27,588 nt of DNA from Anaerolineales bacterium (GTDB lineage: Bacteria > Chloroflexota > Anaerolineae > Anaerolineales > Villigracilaceae). Below, piece by piece: positions 15,282 to 23,735 of the stretch. The notes beneath the pieces are model-generated. The model was not told the DNA's origin and did not search any database. It worked only from the letters and a program-made list of their open reading frames with translations. Location of the stretch: positions 1 through 27,588 of the forward strand of contig JAFGKO010000027.1 in assembly GCA_016928525.1 (NCBI GenBank). The letters are read 5' to 3'. A program made the position numbers and the translations under genes. Within the stretch, counting starts at the first letter, position 1. Every line of letters starts with the position of its first letter.

Positions 15282-15875
15282 ATGAACGATAACATTTTCC
15301 GTATTTTCGCTGCCGTCATCTTTTTAACTGGCCTGAGCATTTCCATTTACTTCCGCAGTAAAGCGGACAAGGATTCCGGTGAAAAGGTCTCCTTTGAAGA
15401 TGAAGGCCGCGCAATGTTTCTGACACTGCGCATCGGCGGACTAGTGCTTTGGCTTAGCATGCTCGGCTATCTGATCTACCCGCCCCTGCTGGCGTGGTCA
15501 AAGGTTGGTCTAGCGGAATGGGCTCGCTGGCTGGGCGTTGGCCTGGGTGTTGCCTGTGTCTTCCTAATCTATTGGATGTTCAGCAGCATTGGTACGGGCA
15601 TCACGCCCACAGTCGCTACACGCAGTAAGCACAAATTGGTCACCAAAGGACCTTATCGCTGGATCCGGCATCCACTGTATACATTTGGGACCCTGTTTTT
15701 CCTATCCTTTGCGTTAATGGCTGACAGCTGGTTCATCGCCCTGATGGCCATGCTGGCAATCGTGTTACTCACAATCCGACTGCCAAATGAAGAAGCGCAT
15801 CTGATCGAGAAATTCGGCGATGAGTATAGCGAGTATATGAAGCGGACTGGAAGATATTTACCAAAACTAGGATAA
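15282..15875 (+). CDS. Isoprenylcysteine carboxyl methyltransferase-family membrane protein
   Basis: A 197-residue protein with about four to five transmembrane segments. The C-terminal half has the ICMT/PEMT-type S-adenosylmethionine site: GPYRWIRHPLYTFG (about 127-140) and the RLPNEEAHLIEKFGDEYSEY region (about 167-186). Family members methylate isoprenylated cysteine or lipids; bacterial ones mostly have unknown substrates. GAGGTAAAC precedes the start. It lies in the metal island between the membrane-bound DtxR-like protein and FeoB, 40 bases before the latter. I see no direct link to iron; a membrane-lipid or small-molecule methylation role is equally possible. Confidence 0.8.
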   Translation: MNDNIFRIFAAVIFLTGLSISIYFRSKADKDSGEKVSFEDEGRAMFLTLRIGGLVLWLSMLGYLIYPPLLAWSKVGLAEWARWLGVGLGVACVFLIYWMFSSIGTGITPTVATRSKHKLVTKGPYRWIRHPLYTFGTLFFLSFALMADSWFIALMAMLAIVLLTIRLPNEEAHLIEKFGDEYSEYMKRTGRYLPKLG

Positions 15876-15914
15876 GGGCAAAGCACACTTTTCTCTTACA
15901 AATCGCGAGGTATT

Positions 15915-16751
15915 ATGAAAATGAACAAAAAACAACTCCCCACCGAACACTGCGAGACCTGCCCGGCTTTCACGCAATTGGAGCAGATGGGTATCAACCT
16001 GGACAAATACGACCGCGTGGTTGCGCTGGCCGGCAACCCTAACACAGGCAAGTCCACGCTCTTCAACGCGCTGACCGGCCTCAAACAGCACACCGGCAAC
16101 TGGCCCGGCAAGACGGTCACGCGCGCTGAGGGCGGCTACCAGTTCAACGGCGTCAACTACAAATTGGTGGATCTACCCGGCACGTACTCGCTTTTGTCCG
16201 CTTCGCAAGATGAAGAGGTTGCGCGTGATTTCATCCTTTTTGGCCAGCCCGATTGCACCATCGTCGTGACCGACGCCACAGCCCTCGAACGCAACCTGAA
16301 CCTGGTCATGCAAGTCATGGAAATCACCGATAAGGTTGTGGTCGCCATCAACCTGATGGACGAGGCCAAACGCAAAGGCCTGGAAGTTGATGCCCGCAGC
16401 ATTGCGCGCGACCTGGGCGTGCCCACCATCCCAATCATCGCCCGATCGAGCGAAGGCATCCACACCCTGCTTTCAACGGTCGCAGATGTGATAGGAGGCG
16501 AGATCGTCATCAAACCCAAACGTGTGGAAGGTACCCCCGAATTTCAGCGCGCTGTCAGCGAACTGGTGCCCATGATCGAAGAGATAGCACCCGGCGTGCC
16601 GAACGCCCGCTGGTTAGCCATCCGCTTATTGGACGGTGACGCCAAGGTCCAGCAGGCGCTGATGAGCGGCGAACTCGGCCAGTTGGTCACACGCCAGCAA
16701 AGGGCGGACGTGCAATTCAGCCGTAAGATGGCGGTGGAAGGGAGACAGTAA
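15915..16751 (+). CDS. feoB: FeoB GTPase-domain protein (split FeoB, N part)
   Basis: A 278-residue soluble protein equal to the N-terminal cytoplasmic part of FeoB. It has G1 GNPNTGKS (40-47), switch I around GKTVTR (Thr67), G3 DLPG (86-89), and G4 NLMD (146-149), then the helical GDI-like region (about 200-275). A short N-terminal extension carries Cys13 and Cys16 (HCETCP). In most bacteria this part is fused to the permease; here a stop at 16749-16751 ends the chain and the permease gene starts 43 bases later in another frame. The two would need to associate at the membrane to import Fe(II). I place it under the same operon control as the upstream metal genes. An in-frame ATG at 15921 is an alternative start. 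Confidence 0.88.
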   Translation: MKMNKKQLPTEHCETCPAFTQLEQMGINLDKYDRVVALAGNPNTGKSTLFNALTGLKQHTGNWPGKTVTRAEGGYQFNGVNYKLVDLPGTYSLLSASQDEEVARDFILFGQPDCTIVVTDATALERNLNLVMQVMEITDKVVVAINLMDEAKRKGLEVDARSIARDLGVPTIPIIARSSEGIHTLLSTVADVIGGEIVIKPKRVEGTPEFQRAVSELVPMIEEIAPGVPNARWLAIRLLDGDAKVQQALMSGELGQLVTRQQRADVQFSRKMAVEGRQ

Positions 16752-16794
16752 GTCGGATTGGGCTACTCGACCACCGATGTAATGGAAAATATAT

Positions 16795-18198
16795 ATGACT
16801 AAACAAAATATAAACCCCAACGATATTTTATCTAAAGCAGAAAATCTTCGAGGAACATTGTCCACAGGCTTCCGCGATGAAATCGTCAAATCGCTATACT
16901 CCGAAGCCGAAGCGATTGCCAAACGCGCCGTAAAAACCGCCAAAGACAAAAAATACGACCTCGACCAGAAGATCGACCGCATCGTCACCTCCCCCGTTTT
17001 CGGCCTGCCGATCATGTTGCTCATGCTGGCGGTCATCATCTGGCTGACGGTCATCGGCGCAAATGTACCATCCGCAATGCTTGCCAACGGTTTATTCTGG
17101 ATAGAAGACCAGGCGGTGGCGCTCTTCAACAATCTCGGTGTACCCTGGTGGATCACGGGCTTCCTGTGGCAGGGTGTCTATCGCGGCCTGGCCTGGGTCA
17201 TCTCGGTCATGCTGCCGCCCATGGCCATCTTCTTCCCCATGTTCACCTTCCTGGAAGACCTGGGCTACCTGCCGCGCGTGGCTTTCAACATGGACTGGCT
17301 ATTCAAGAAATCCGGCGCGCATGGCAAGCAAGCACTGACCATGGCGATGGGCTTCGGCTGCAACGCCGCCGGGGTTGTGGCGACGCGTGTGATCGACTCC
17401 CCCAGGGAACGACTGGTCGCCATCCTGACCAACAACTTCGTGCCCTGTAACGGACGCTTCCCGACTCTGATCATGATTGCTACCGTTTTCGTGGCGGCGG
17501 CTTTTCCCCCAGCCTTGACCTCGTTCATCGCCGCGGGAACAGTTGTCGGCGTGGTCCTGATCGGGGTGGTCTTCACCTTCTTCATGTCCTGGCTATTGTC
17601 ACGGACCATGTTGAAGGGCGAAGCCTCCGCGTTCACGCTGGAACTTCCGCCCTACCGCAGGCCCAACTTCGGGCGCATCCTGTACACGTCCATCATCGAC
17701 CGCACCATCTTTGTGCTGTGGCGCGCCATCCAGACCGCCGCCCCCGCGGGCGCAATCATCTGGATCCTGGCAAACATCCCTTTCGCGGATAGCAACCTGG
17801 CCCGTGTTATCGCCGATTGGCTCAATCCCTTTGGTTTACTGCTCGGTCTGGACGGCGTCATCTTGCTGGCCTACATCATTGCCATCCCCGCTAACGAGAT
17901 CGTTGTCCCGACCATGATGATGGTTTATATGGGCGCAGGCGCGATGATTGACGGTCCTTCCACAAGCGAAGCCATCCGAACTCTGCTGATCGACGGCAAC
18001 GGCTGGACGTTACTGACAGCCGTCAACCTGATGTTATTCAGCCTGCTGCACAATCCCTGCGCAACCACCATCCTGACGATTTACAAGGAAACCAAATCTT
18101 ATAAATGGGCGACGGTCAGTGTGGTGATTACGCTGGGGACAGCCTTTATCGTTACCTTCCTGACCGCCAGCGTAGCCAGACTTTTCGGCTGGGTATAA
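16795..18198 (+). CDS. feoB: FeoB permease-domain protein (split FeoB, C part)
   Basis: A 467-residue membrane protein equal to the C-terminal part of FeoB, with about eight or more transmembrane segments and two gate (nucleoside-recognition-type) repeats. The soluble N-terminal helix (1-60) ends [16 protein letters not shown], the usual entry into the first helix. Core motifs are [22 protein letters not shown] (starting about 139), GFGCNAAGV (about 184) and [11 protein letters not shown] (about 211), whose cysteine lines the proposed iron path in family members. The start ATG has only a weak upstream TGGAAA, so translation may be coupled to the GTPase gene. It should import Fe(II) together with the preceding GTPase protein. 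Confidence 0.88.
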   Translation: MTKQNINPNDILSKAENLRGTLSTGFRDEIVKSLYSEAEAIAKRAVKTAKDKKYDLDQKIDRIVTSPVFGLPIMLLMLAVIIWLTVIGANVPSAMLANGLFWIEDQAVALFNNLGVPWWITGFLWQGVYRGLAWVISVMLPPMAIFFPMFTFLEDLGYLPRVAFNMDWLFKKSGAHGKQALTMAMGFGCNAAGVVATRVIDSPRERLVAILTNNFVPCNGRFPTLIMIATVFVAAAFPPALTSFIAAGTVVGVVLIGVVFTFFMSWLLSRTMLKGEASAFTLELPPYRRPNFGRILYTSIIDRTIFVLWRAIQTAAPAGAIIWILANIPFADSNLARVIADWLNPFGLLLGLDGVILLAYIIAIPANEIVVPTMMMVYMGAGAMIDGPSTSEAIRTLLIDGNGWTLLTAVNLMLFSLLHNPCATTILTIYKETKSYKWATVSVVITLGTAFIVTFLTASVARLFGWV

Positions 18199-18334
18199 AG
18201 GTGGCTCATTCAATCGAAAAAGATTGGGGTTTATTCCTGGTCTCTCATCCCAAAATCCGGGTATCTACCACGGAAATTCCCAAAGAACCAATTTTCACTT
18301 AAATTCGATTTACTACAGAGGAGGTCATAACTAC

Positions 18335-19153
18335 ATGTTTGACTGGTTTGCTAATCTAAACCCCATTACACAAGCCCTGATGGGAACACTCTTCACCTGG
18401 TTCCTGACAGCTCTAGGTGCGGGCATGGTCTTTTTCTTCAAATCCATCAACCGTAAAGTGCTGGATAGTATGCTCGGCTTCGCGGCCGGGGTTATGATCG
18501 CGGCCAGTTTTTGGTCACTACTGGCCCCTGCAATTGAAATGGCTGAAGACACGAGCCAGCTACCAGCCTGGATACCTGCTGCCATAGGATTCTTGCTGGG
18601 AGGGGTGTTTCTGTGGATCGCTGATAGGGTCCTGCCACATCTGCATCTGGGATTCCCGACCAGCGAAGCTGAAGGCATCAAAACATCCTGGCAAAGAAGT
18701 ATCCTACTCGTACTGGCAATCACCCTGCACAACGTTCCTGAAGGACTGGCCGTTGGTGTCGCTTTTGGCGCGCTTGCAGCCGACCTGCCTTCGGCAACCC
18801 TGGCCGGTGCCATCGCGCTGGCAATCGGTATCGGCATCCAAAACTTTCCGGAAGGCGCGGCTGTCTCTGTCCCCTTGCGCCGGGAGGGTTTATCACGCAT
18901 GAAAAGCTTCATGTATGGACAGATGTCCGGCATGGTAGAGCCGATTGCCGGAGTGCTGGGGGCGGCAGCGGTTTTATTTATCCGCCCAATCTTGCCCTAC
19001 GCCCTGGCCTTTGCAGCCGGAGCCATGATCTACGTGGTGGTCGAAGAACTGATCCCGGAATCGCAGTTGGATAAATTAAGCACCGATTTCTCCACCGCGG
19101 GGGCGATGCTTGGTTTCGCCGTTATGATGACGCTGGATGTGGCCTTAGGATAA
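18335..19153 (+). CDS. ZIP family metal transporter (ZupT-like)
   Basis: A 272-residue inner-membrane transporter with about eight hydrophobic segments. The ZIP signatures are LHNVPEG near 131 and IQNFPEG near 168, carrying the His/Asn/Glu ligands of the transport site. It likely imports Zn, Fe or Mn. AGAGGAGG ten bases upstream fixes the start at 18335; an upstream in-frame ATG at 18224 has no such site and its extra 37 residues are not membrane-like or conserved in style. It lies 136 bases after the FeoB permease on the same strand and is the last gene of the island. Unlike the ZIP at 12244 it has no added extracytoplasmic domain, so the two are not recent duplicates. Confidence 0.88.
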   Translation: MFDWFANLNPITQALMGTLFTWFLTALGAGMVFFFKSINRKVLDSMLGFAAGVMIAASFWSLLAPAIEMAEDTSQLPAWIPAAIGFLLGGVFLWIADRVLPHLHLGFPTSEAEGIKTSWQRSILLVLAITLHNVPEGLAVGVAFGALAADLPSATLAGAIALAIGIGIQNFPEGAAVSVPLRREGLSRMKSFMYGQMSGMVEPIAGVLGAAAVLFIRPILPYALAFAAGAMIYVVVEELIPESQLDKLSTDFSTAGAMLGFAVMMTLDVALG

Positions 19154-19234
19154 TTCTCTAAATACTCTATCCCAATCTTGTATAATTACCTTATCAGACA
19201 AAACAACTACAAAGTTCTCATGCGCTAACCTTTC

Positions 19235-19273
19235 TTTACACAATCTTCACATGCGCTTTAGAACTTCTTTCAA
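19235..19273 (+). promoter_or_regulatory. Four 11-bp-phased hexamers, PhoP/PhoB-box-like operator
   Basis: TTTACA (19235), TTCACA (19246), TTTAGA (19257) and TTTCAA (19268) recur at exactly 11-base spacing with five-base gaps. The Bacillus PhoP box is TT(A/C/T)ACA-N5-TT(A/C/T)ACA, and OmpR-family regulators in general bind such helically phased direct repeats. A CACAAT at 19283-19288 lies at a suitable distance for a -10 box activated without a -35. The next gene encodes an OmpR-family regulator, suggesting autoregulation. Confidence 0.6.
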
Positions 19274-19321
19274 CAACCCTGGCACAATAAGATACGAAGT
19301 ATCCCCTCGATAAATCAGGGT

Positions 19322-19364
19322 GTGGGGTGTTTCGGATGGGCTACGCCTATCCGAAACACCCCAC
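19322..19364. repeat. 16-bp perfect stem-loop in the leader of the response-regulator gene
   Basis: GTGGGGTGTTTCGGAT (19322-19337) pairs perfectly with 19349-19364, and the 11-base loop contains a further GGC/GCC pair (19339-19341 with 19345-19347). It ends 40 bases before the regulator ATG. The downstream tract is C-rich then TTTTG, so it might be a terminator for upstream transcripts, an attenuator or a dispersed repeat. Confidence 0.7.
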
Positions 19365-19404
19365 TTCCCCCATCCTTTTGAGATGATACGATACGGAATT
19401 CGCT

Positions 19405-20088
19405 ATGACAAACGCAAAAATTCTTGTAATTGATGACGAACCAAATATTGTCAACCTGGTGACTGCATATTTGAAGCCAGAGGGTTACGAAGTCTATACC
19501 GCCGATGACGGCCTGCAAGGCTTGAAAGCCGCGCGCGCTTTCAAGCCGGATTTGATCGTGCTGGATGTGATGCTCCCGGGAATCGACGGCATCGAAGTGC
19601 TGACTCGCTTGCGGCGCGAATCGGACGTCTATGTCATTCTGCTAACCGCCAAAACCGAAGAGACAGATCGGGTCGTTGGCTTGTCCGTCGGCGCGGACGA
19701 TTACGTCATCAAGCCATTCAGTCCGCGTGAACTGACTGCCCGCATCAAGGCCGCCCTGCGCCGAATAAAAAGCAGCACGCCAACAGGTAGAGACGTCCTT
19801 TCTTACAAGCATGTCCGCATAGACATCGCCGCGCGCCAGGTCACCGTAGACGACAACCCGATTGATTTGACAGCTATCGAATTCGATCTGCTCAAAACGT
19901 TGGCCGAGAACCGCGGGCGCGTATTAACGCGCGAGCAGTTGTTGGAAAGTGTTTGGGGCGGCTCGTATTATGGGGAAATGCGCGTTGTGGATGTCCATCT
20001 AGGCCACGTCCGAAAAAAACTGGAGCGAGACGATCTGATTGCCACCGTCCGCGGGATAGGCTATCGCTTTGAGGACGAAGTACTATGA
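19405..20088 (+). CDS. OmpR/PhoB-family response regulator
   Basis: A 227-residue DNA-binding regulator. The receiver (1-120) has the acidic pair Asp10/Asp11, phospho-acceptor Asp54 (IVLDVMLPG), Thr81 and Lys103 before Pro, all intact. The C-terminal winged helix (about 130-226) has the [31 protein letters not shown] core and the [13 protein letters not shown] recognition helix of the OmpR/PhoB class. It overlaps the kinase gene by four bases. The phased direct repeats at 19235-19273 are the type of site this class binds. PhoB, CopR-like or other identities cannot be settled from sequence alone. Confidence 0.92.
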   Translation: MTNAKILVIDDEPNIVNLVTAYLKPEGYEVYTADDGLQGLKAARAFKPDLIVLDVMLPGIDGIEVLTRLRRESDVYVILLTAKTEETDRVVGLSVGADDYVIKPFSPRELTARIKAALRRIKSSTPTGRDVLSYKHVRIDIAARQVTVDDNPIDLTAIEFDLLKTLAENRGRVLTREQLLESVWGGSYYGEMRVVDVHLGHVRKKLERDDLIATVRGIGYRFEDEVL

Positions 20089-21257
20089 TCAACTATTTCC
20101 GCCAGCATTTGGGGGTGAAGCTATTCCTGTCCTATCTGGCTGTCATCCTGGTTGGAGCGCTTGTACTCGCAATTGCAACCAGGTTCACTACACCAACCGC
20201 GTTCAACCGCCATTTGGGCATGATGGAGCAGATGGGTGATACCAGCGGGATGACGGGGATGATGACAGGCGAAACCGACAGCAAACCAGGATTGAGACGC
20301 GGACAGGGAAGCGGCTATGCCAGCGAGTTGTATACCAGCTTCCAGCAATCTTTCGGCGAAGCCCTGACCTGGGCAGCGCTTGCCGCTGGAATTGCCGCGC
20401 TGGCGGTCAGCCTGTTCCTGAGTGGACGCGTGGTTACGCCGGTGCGCGCCATGATGTCTGCCAGCCAACGTATTGCCGCAGGGCACTACGAAGAACGCGT
20501 CCAAGACCGTGGCGCTGACGAACTTGGCCAACTGGCGCAAAGTTTCAACCAGATGGCCGAAAAGCTACAACAAGTTGAAAGCATGCGCCGCCAACTGATC
20601 GGCGACGTGGCGCACGAACTGCGCACACCGTTGACTGCGATCAAAGGCTCAATGGAGGGCCTGATGGACGGCGTGTTACCTGCCTCAGCGGAGACTTATC
20701 ACCAAATCCATCAAGAGGCCGACCGCCTGAATCGACTGGTGGACGATTTGCAAGAACTCAGCCGTGTAGAGGCTGGCGCATATGAAATGGATTTATACGC
20801 AGTGGAATTACCTGCTCTGGTCAAGACTGTGGTGAAGAGGCTGGGCGGTCAATTCGAAGAGAAAAATGTCGGGCTCGTGGTCGATTTACCCCCAAATCTG
20901 CCGCCCGTCAAAGTAGATGGCGACCGCATCATACAGGTGTTGACAAATCTGGTTTCCAACGCGCTACGCTACACGCCCAAGGGCGGTCAGGTGAACCTGC
21001 ACGCTTCCAGGCAAGGCAGTTATGTTCACGTCACAATCGAAGATACCGGTGTGGGCATCTCACCGGAGCATCTGGCGCATATCTTTACCCGCTTCTACCG
21101 CGTCGACAAGTCACGTTCGCGCCAGGCAGGAGGCAGCGGCATTGGCCTGACCATCGCCAAGTACCTGGTCGAGGCGCATGGCGGCCGCATCTGGGTCGAG
21201 AGCGAGGGACAGGGGCAAGGCAGCACGTTTACGTTTACACTGCCCGTGGCAGAGTAG
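20085..21257 (+). CDS. Membrane sensor histidine kinase with Met-rich sensory loop
   Basis: A 390-residue kinase partner of the preceding regulator, started at an ATGA overlap. TM1 is about 12-32 and TM2 about 95-115, enclosing a short extracytoplasmic loop of about 60 residues with six Met between 46 and 60 ([16 protein letters not shown]). HAMP follows (about 115-165), then HisKA with His177 in [11 protein letters not shown], and a HATPase domain with N-box [14 protein letters not shown]1 DTGVGIS and G2 [18 protein letters not shown]. Met-rich extracytoplasmic stretches often bind Cu(I) or Ag(I), so metal sensing is a reasonable inference given the metal island upstream; the phased PhoP-like boxes instead hint at phosphate. 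It converges on the hydrolase at 21268 with only ten bases between and no visible terminator. Confidence 0.9.
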   Translation: MINYFRQHLGVKLFLSYLAVILVGALVLAIATRFTTPTAFNRHLGMMEQMGDTSGMTGMMTGETDSKPGLRRGQGSGYASELYTSFQQSFGEALTWAALAAGIAALAVSLFLSGRVVTPVRAMMSASQRIAAGHYEERVQDRGADELGQLAQSFNQMAEKLQQVESMRRQLIGDVAHELRTPLTAIKGSMEGLMDGVLPASAETYHQIHQEADRLNRLVDDLQELSRVEAGAYEMDLYAVELPALVKTVVKRLGGQFEEKNVGLVVDLPPNLPPVKVDGDRIIQVLTNLVSNALRYTPKGGQVNLHASRQGSYVHVTIEDTGVGISPEHLAHIFTRFYRVDKSRSRQAGGSGIGLTIAKYLVEAHGGRIWVESEGQGQGSTFTFTLPVAE

Positions 21258-21267
21258 CTTGGATTAT

Positions 21268-22191
21268 TTACGGCGCGGCCAGAAAAGCCAGTAACACTTG
21301 AGTATAAGCCTCGGCTACACTCAGGTAGGGAAAATGTCCTACATTAGATAATGTCTGCAGCACAGCCGAGGGGTAAGCCGCCTTCAACTGCTTGCGCAGA
21401 GCTTTTTCCACCAGGGGGTCATTGTCCGCTTCGATAATCATGACCGGAACATCTAATGCAGCAACATCGGGCGCGGCAAATGGTTCAACCACGCAACGAA
21501 AACGCCCCAGCACTTGCGCCTTGCTCATGCGCCCATGCGTCTGTTCCAATCCAAAAGCCAGCACCAACTCGGAATAACCCGAAGCGGGATACACACTCTC
21601 GCGGATACTGCCACTCAACACATTCATCACCAGCCATTCAGGCAAGTAAGGCAAGAGCACGCCAATCGTTTTGTTCTCTTCAGCAAGGATGTCATTGGGC
21701 GGGAAGGTATTGGCGAAGACCGCGCTCAGGATTTTATCAGGATGACGGGCGACAAGATACTGGGCAAAATAACCGCCCAGCGAACTGCCCACGACGTGGA
21801 ACTGCTCCACCCCCTCCGCGTCAAGGATCGCCATCACAGCCTGTTCCATCTCCCCTAGGCTGTCCACCGCCGGATAGGTGACCGAGATTACCCGGTACAC
21901 ATCTTTCAAGGCCTCCATCTGTTGCCACCAGATGTCATAGGCGCCGGTCATGCCGTGCAGGAAGAGAATCGTCTCGGGACCCTCTCCGAGCGAAAGGTAC
22001 TCCCATGTCACGCCGTGCAGGTCCAGGGCCCGGACCGGATGCGCCTGCCGAAAATCCGCAAGCGAGGCGACCGTATCTGCATCCACTTTGGCATATAGCT
22101 CATCAAATGATTTTCGCGGCGTCGGGTAGAGATATAAGCCCCAAATGACAACGAGCAATATGCCAGGTGCAAGCCATGTTCGCTTCTTCAT
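21268..22191 (-). CDS. Alpha/beta hydrolase, membrane-anchored or exported
   Basis: A 307-residue alpha/beta-hydrolase-fold protein. The N-terminus (about 6-22) is a hydrophobic anchor or uncleaved signal. The oxyanion region is FLHGMTG (about 77-83), the nucleophile Ser137 lies in VVGSSLGGY, an acidic residue lies in MIIEADNDPLV, and the catalytic His is about 286 in NVGHFP. Substrate is unknown; esterase, lipase or carbon-carbon hydrolase are all possible. AAAGGAGG six bases or so before the ATG supports the start. The previous gene stops directly next to this ATG with no gap, so the two are translationally coupled and probably act in the same process at the membrane. Confidence 0.85.
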   Translation of the reverse strand: MKKRTWLAPGILLVVIWGLYLYPTPRKSFDELYAKVDADTVASLADFRQAHPVRALDLHGVTWEYLSLGEGPETILFLHGMTGAYDIWWQQMEALKDVYRVISVTYPAVDSLGEMEQAVMAILDAEGVEQFHVVGSSLGGYFAQYLVARHPDKILSAVFANTFPPNDILAEENKTIGVLLPYLPEWLVMNVLSGSIRESVYPASGYSELVLAFGLEQTHGRMSKAQVLGRFRCVVEPFAAPDVAALDVPVMIIEADNDPLVEKALRKQLKAAYPSAVLQTLSNVGHFPYLSVAEAYTQVLLAFLAAP

Positions 22192-23721
22192 TTAGCCTCC
22201 TTTACGAACATAGGGGCGATTTACGTCATTTATTTTGTCCAGCAACTCCTGCTGCATCTCCAGGGAAACTTTGGGTTGAGACGGGTACAAGTCTTGTAAC
22301 TCACCCGGGTCGGCTTCCAGATCGTAGAACTCGAATCCCTGATACGCGGGGTAGCTGTAATGCGTCAGGCGATATCGATCCCTGGTCAATGATATAGAGA
22401 ATTGCTTCAATGGCGCAAAGGAGGAATTCTCCTTCGCGTCCACCACATAAACGCTGCGTTGAGGCTCCTCTACCCCACCCAGAACCGGCAATACCTTTCC
22501 TTCCCCCCACTCCGGGATTGGATTGCCAGTCAAATGCGCCAGGGTGGGCAGGATATCGGTAGAGCTTGTATTTGCGCGCACATCCACCCGCTTTGTCTGA
22601 CCAGGGGTAGAAATGACCAGTGGAATATGAGCCAATGGGTTAAATATCAAAGGCGTTGTATGACCGCTAACCCCATACTCGAACATTTCACCGTGGTCAG
22701 ATGTTATCACAACAATGCTGCGATCCAGCGTGCCAGAATCCTGCAAATAAGCATACAGGCGACCGACCTCATCGTCCCAACTGGCAAGATATTCATCATA
22801 TTTCTCGCGCGCACTGAGCAAGGTTTCATCATCAAACGGCACATCGATAAGCGGATGCGGCCTGGCCACCCCCGGCTGCCATCCATCCCTGAATTTCTTG
22901 AAGGATCCCTTGTTCGACTGGTAGGGCCAGTGCGGGGGGAAAAAGTGTAGATATGCCAGATAAGGCTCACTTTGCCCTTTGATCATTTCGATGGTTCCGT
23001 TGACCAGGTCTTCTAACAAGAACAATTCCGTAGAATCTGGTAATCCCTTTGGATATTCACCTTCGTAGAGACTATCCAACCGACGACGGTCATAGCGGGT
23101 AAGCAACCGGAAAAGCGGACCCAGGAACAGGGATGCATCGTAATCGTTTATTTTGTGGAGGATATTCTCTTCGAAGGCAGTGAGCGCTATTTCCCCATCA
23201 TTTCGGAAAATCGGCAGGTTATAGACAAATTGTTTTTGTAAATCGAAGGCGCCGGAAGGAACATGCCTCTCGATAGAGTCCTGCATCTGGTACAGAAACA
23301 CGTCAGAATTCGGATTCTGAGAATAAGCAAGCGAAGCATGAGAAGCGCGAAGCGCTGAGAAAATCTGATAGTCGAGTTGTTCGGAAGCGATTCCGCCCCC
23401 GATGTGAAAAGCCCGGTGACTCCAGGGATATAGACCTGTCAAAAGCGAAGCTGTTCCAGGAACGGTAAAGGTGCCAGCAGAATAATGGTGGTGGTACACA
23501 AAAGCACGCTCAGCGAAACGCGCCAGGTTGGGCATCGTATCGCGCGGATATCCATACACTGAAGTATCGCCCGCGGCCCAGGCGTCGTACACCAAAATAA
23601 TGACATTGGGAATATCGGTGTTTTTTCCTGGCTCAGAAAGGCGAAGCAAAGGGCGGGCAAACCAGGCCAACGGCGCCAATGCAGCAAGTTTCAAAAAATC
23701 TCTTCGTGAAAGGGGCTTCAT
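22192..23721 (-). CDS. Sulfatase-fold (alkaline phosphatase superfamily) protein with Thr at the nucleophile site
   Basis: A 509-residue enzyme of the sulfatase/phosphotransferase superfamily with a twin-arginine signal (SRRDFLK, then a hydrophobic stretch to about 24). Metal ligands fit the fold: Asp46 (LVYDAW), Asp342-His343 (SDHGEM) and His354. The usual sulfatase C/S-x-P-x-R motif is TVPGT (86-90) here: Thr aligns with the formylglycine Cys and the Arg is also lost. It is thus unlikely to be a sulfatase; Thr is the nucleophile in lipoteichoic-acid synthase and phosphoethanolamine transferases of the same superfamily. Start taken at 23721 because the Tat motif begins there; the longer frame to 23883 overlaps the upstream gene. 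Its upstream partner is a 5-6 TM protein, its downstream one a hydrolase. Confidence 0.83.
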   Translation of the reverse strand: MKPLSRRDFLKLAALAPLAWFARPLLRLSEPGKNTDIPNVIILVYDAWAAGDTSVYGYPRDTMPNLARFAERAFVYHHHYSAGTFTVPGTASLLTGLYPWSHRAFHIGGGIASEQLDYQIFSALRASHASLAYSQNPNSDVFLYQMQDSIERHVPSGAFDLQKQFVYNLPIFRNDGEIALTAFEENILHKINDYDASLFLGPLFRLLTRYDRRRLDSLYEGEYPKGLPDSTELFLLEDLVNGTIEMIKGQSEPYLAYLHFFPPHWPYQSNKGSFKKFRDGWQPGVARPHPLIDVPFDDETLLSAREKYDEYLASWDDEVGRLYAYLQDSGTLDRSIVVITSDHGEMFEYGVSGHTTPLIFNPLAHIPLVISTPGQTKRVDVRANTSSTDILPTLAHLTGNPIPEWGEGKVLPVLGGVEEPQRSVYVVDAKENSSFAPLKQFSISLTRDRYRLTHYSYPAYQGFEFYDLEADPGELQDLYPSQPKVSLEMQQELLDKINDVNRPYVRKGG

Positions 23722-23735
23722 ACTGAATACACCTG

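Noticed and set aside
18224..18334. Longer N-terminus for the second ZIP transporter
   Set aside because: No ribosome site at 18224, the extra residues are not hydrophobic, and 18335 has AGAGGAGG upstream.
9514..23721. SUMF1 protein and sulfatase-fold protein as a sulfatase and its formylglycine activator
   Set aside because: The SUMF1 protein lacks the catalytic cysteines and the sulfatase-fold protein lacks the Cys/Arg of the modification motif; they are also far apart on opposite strands.
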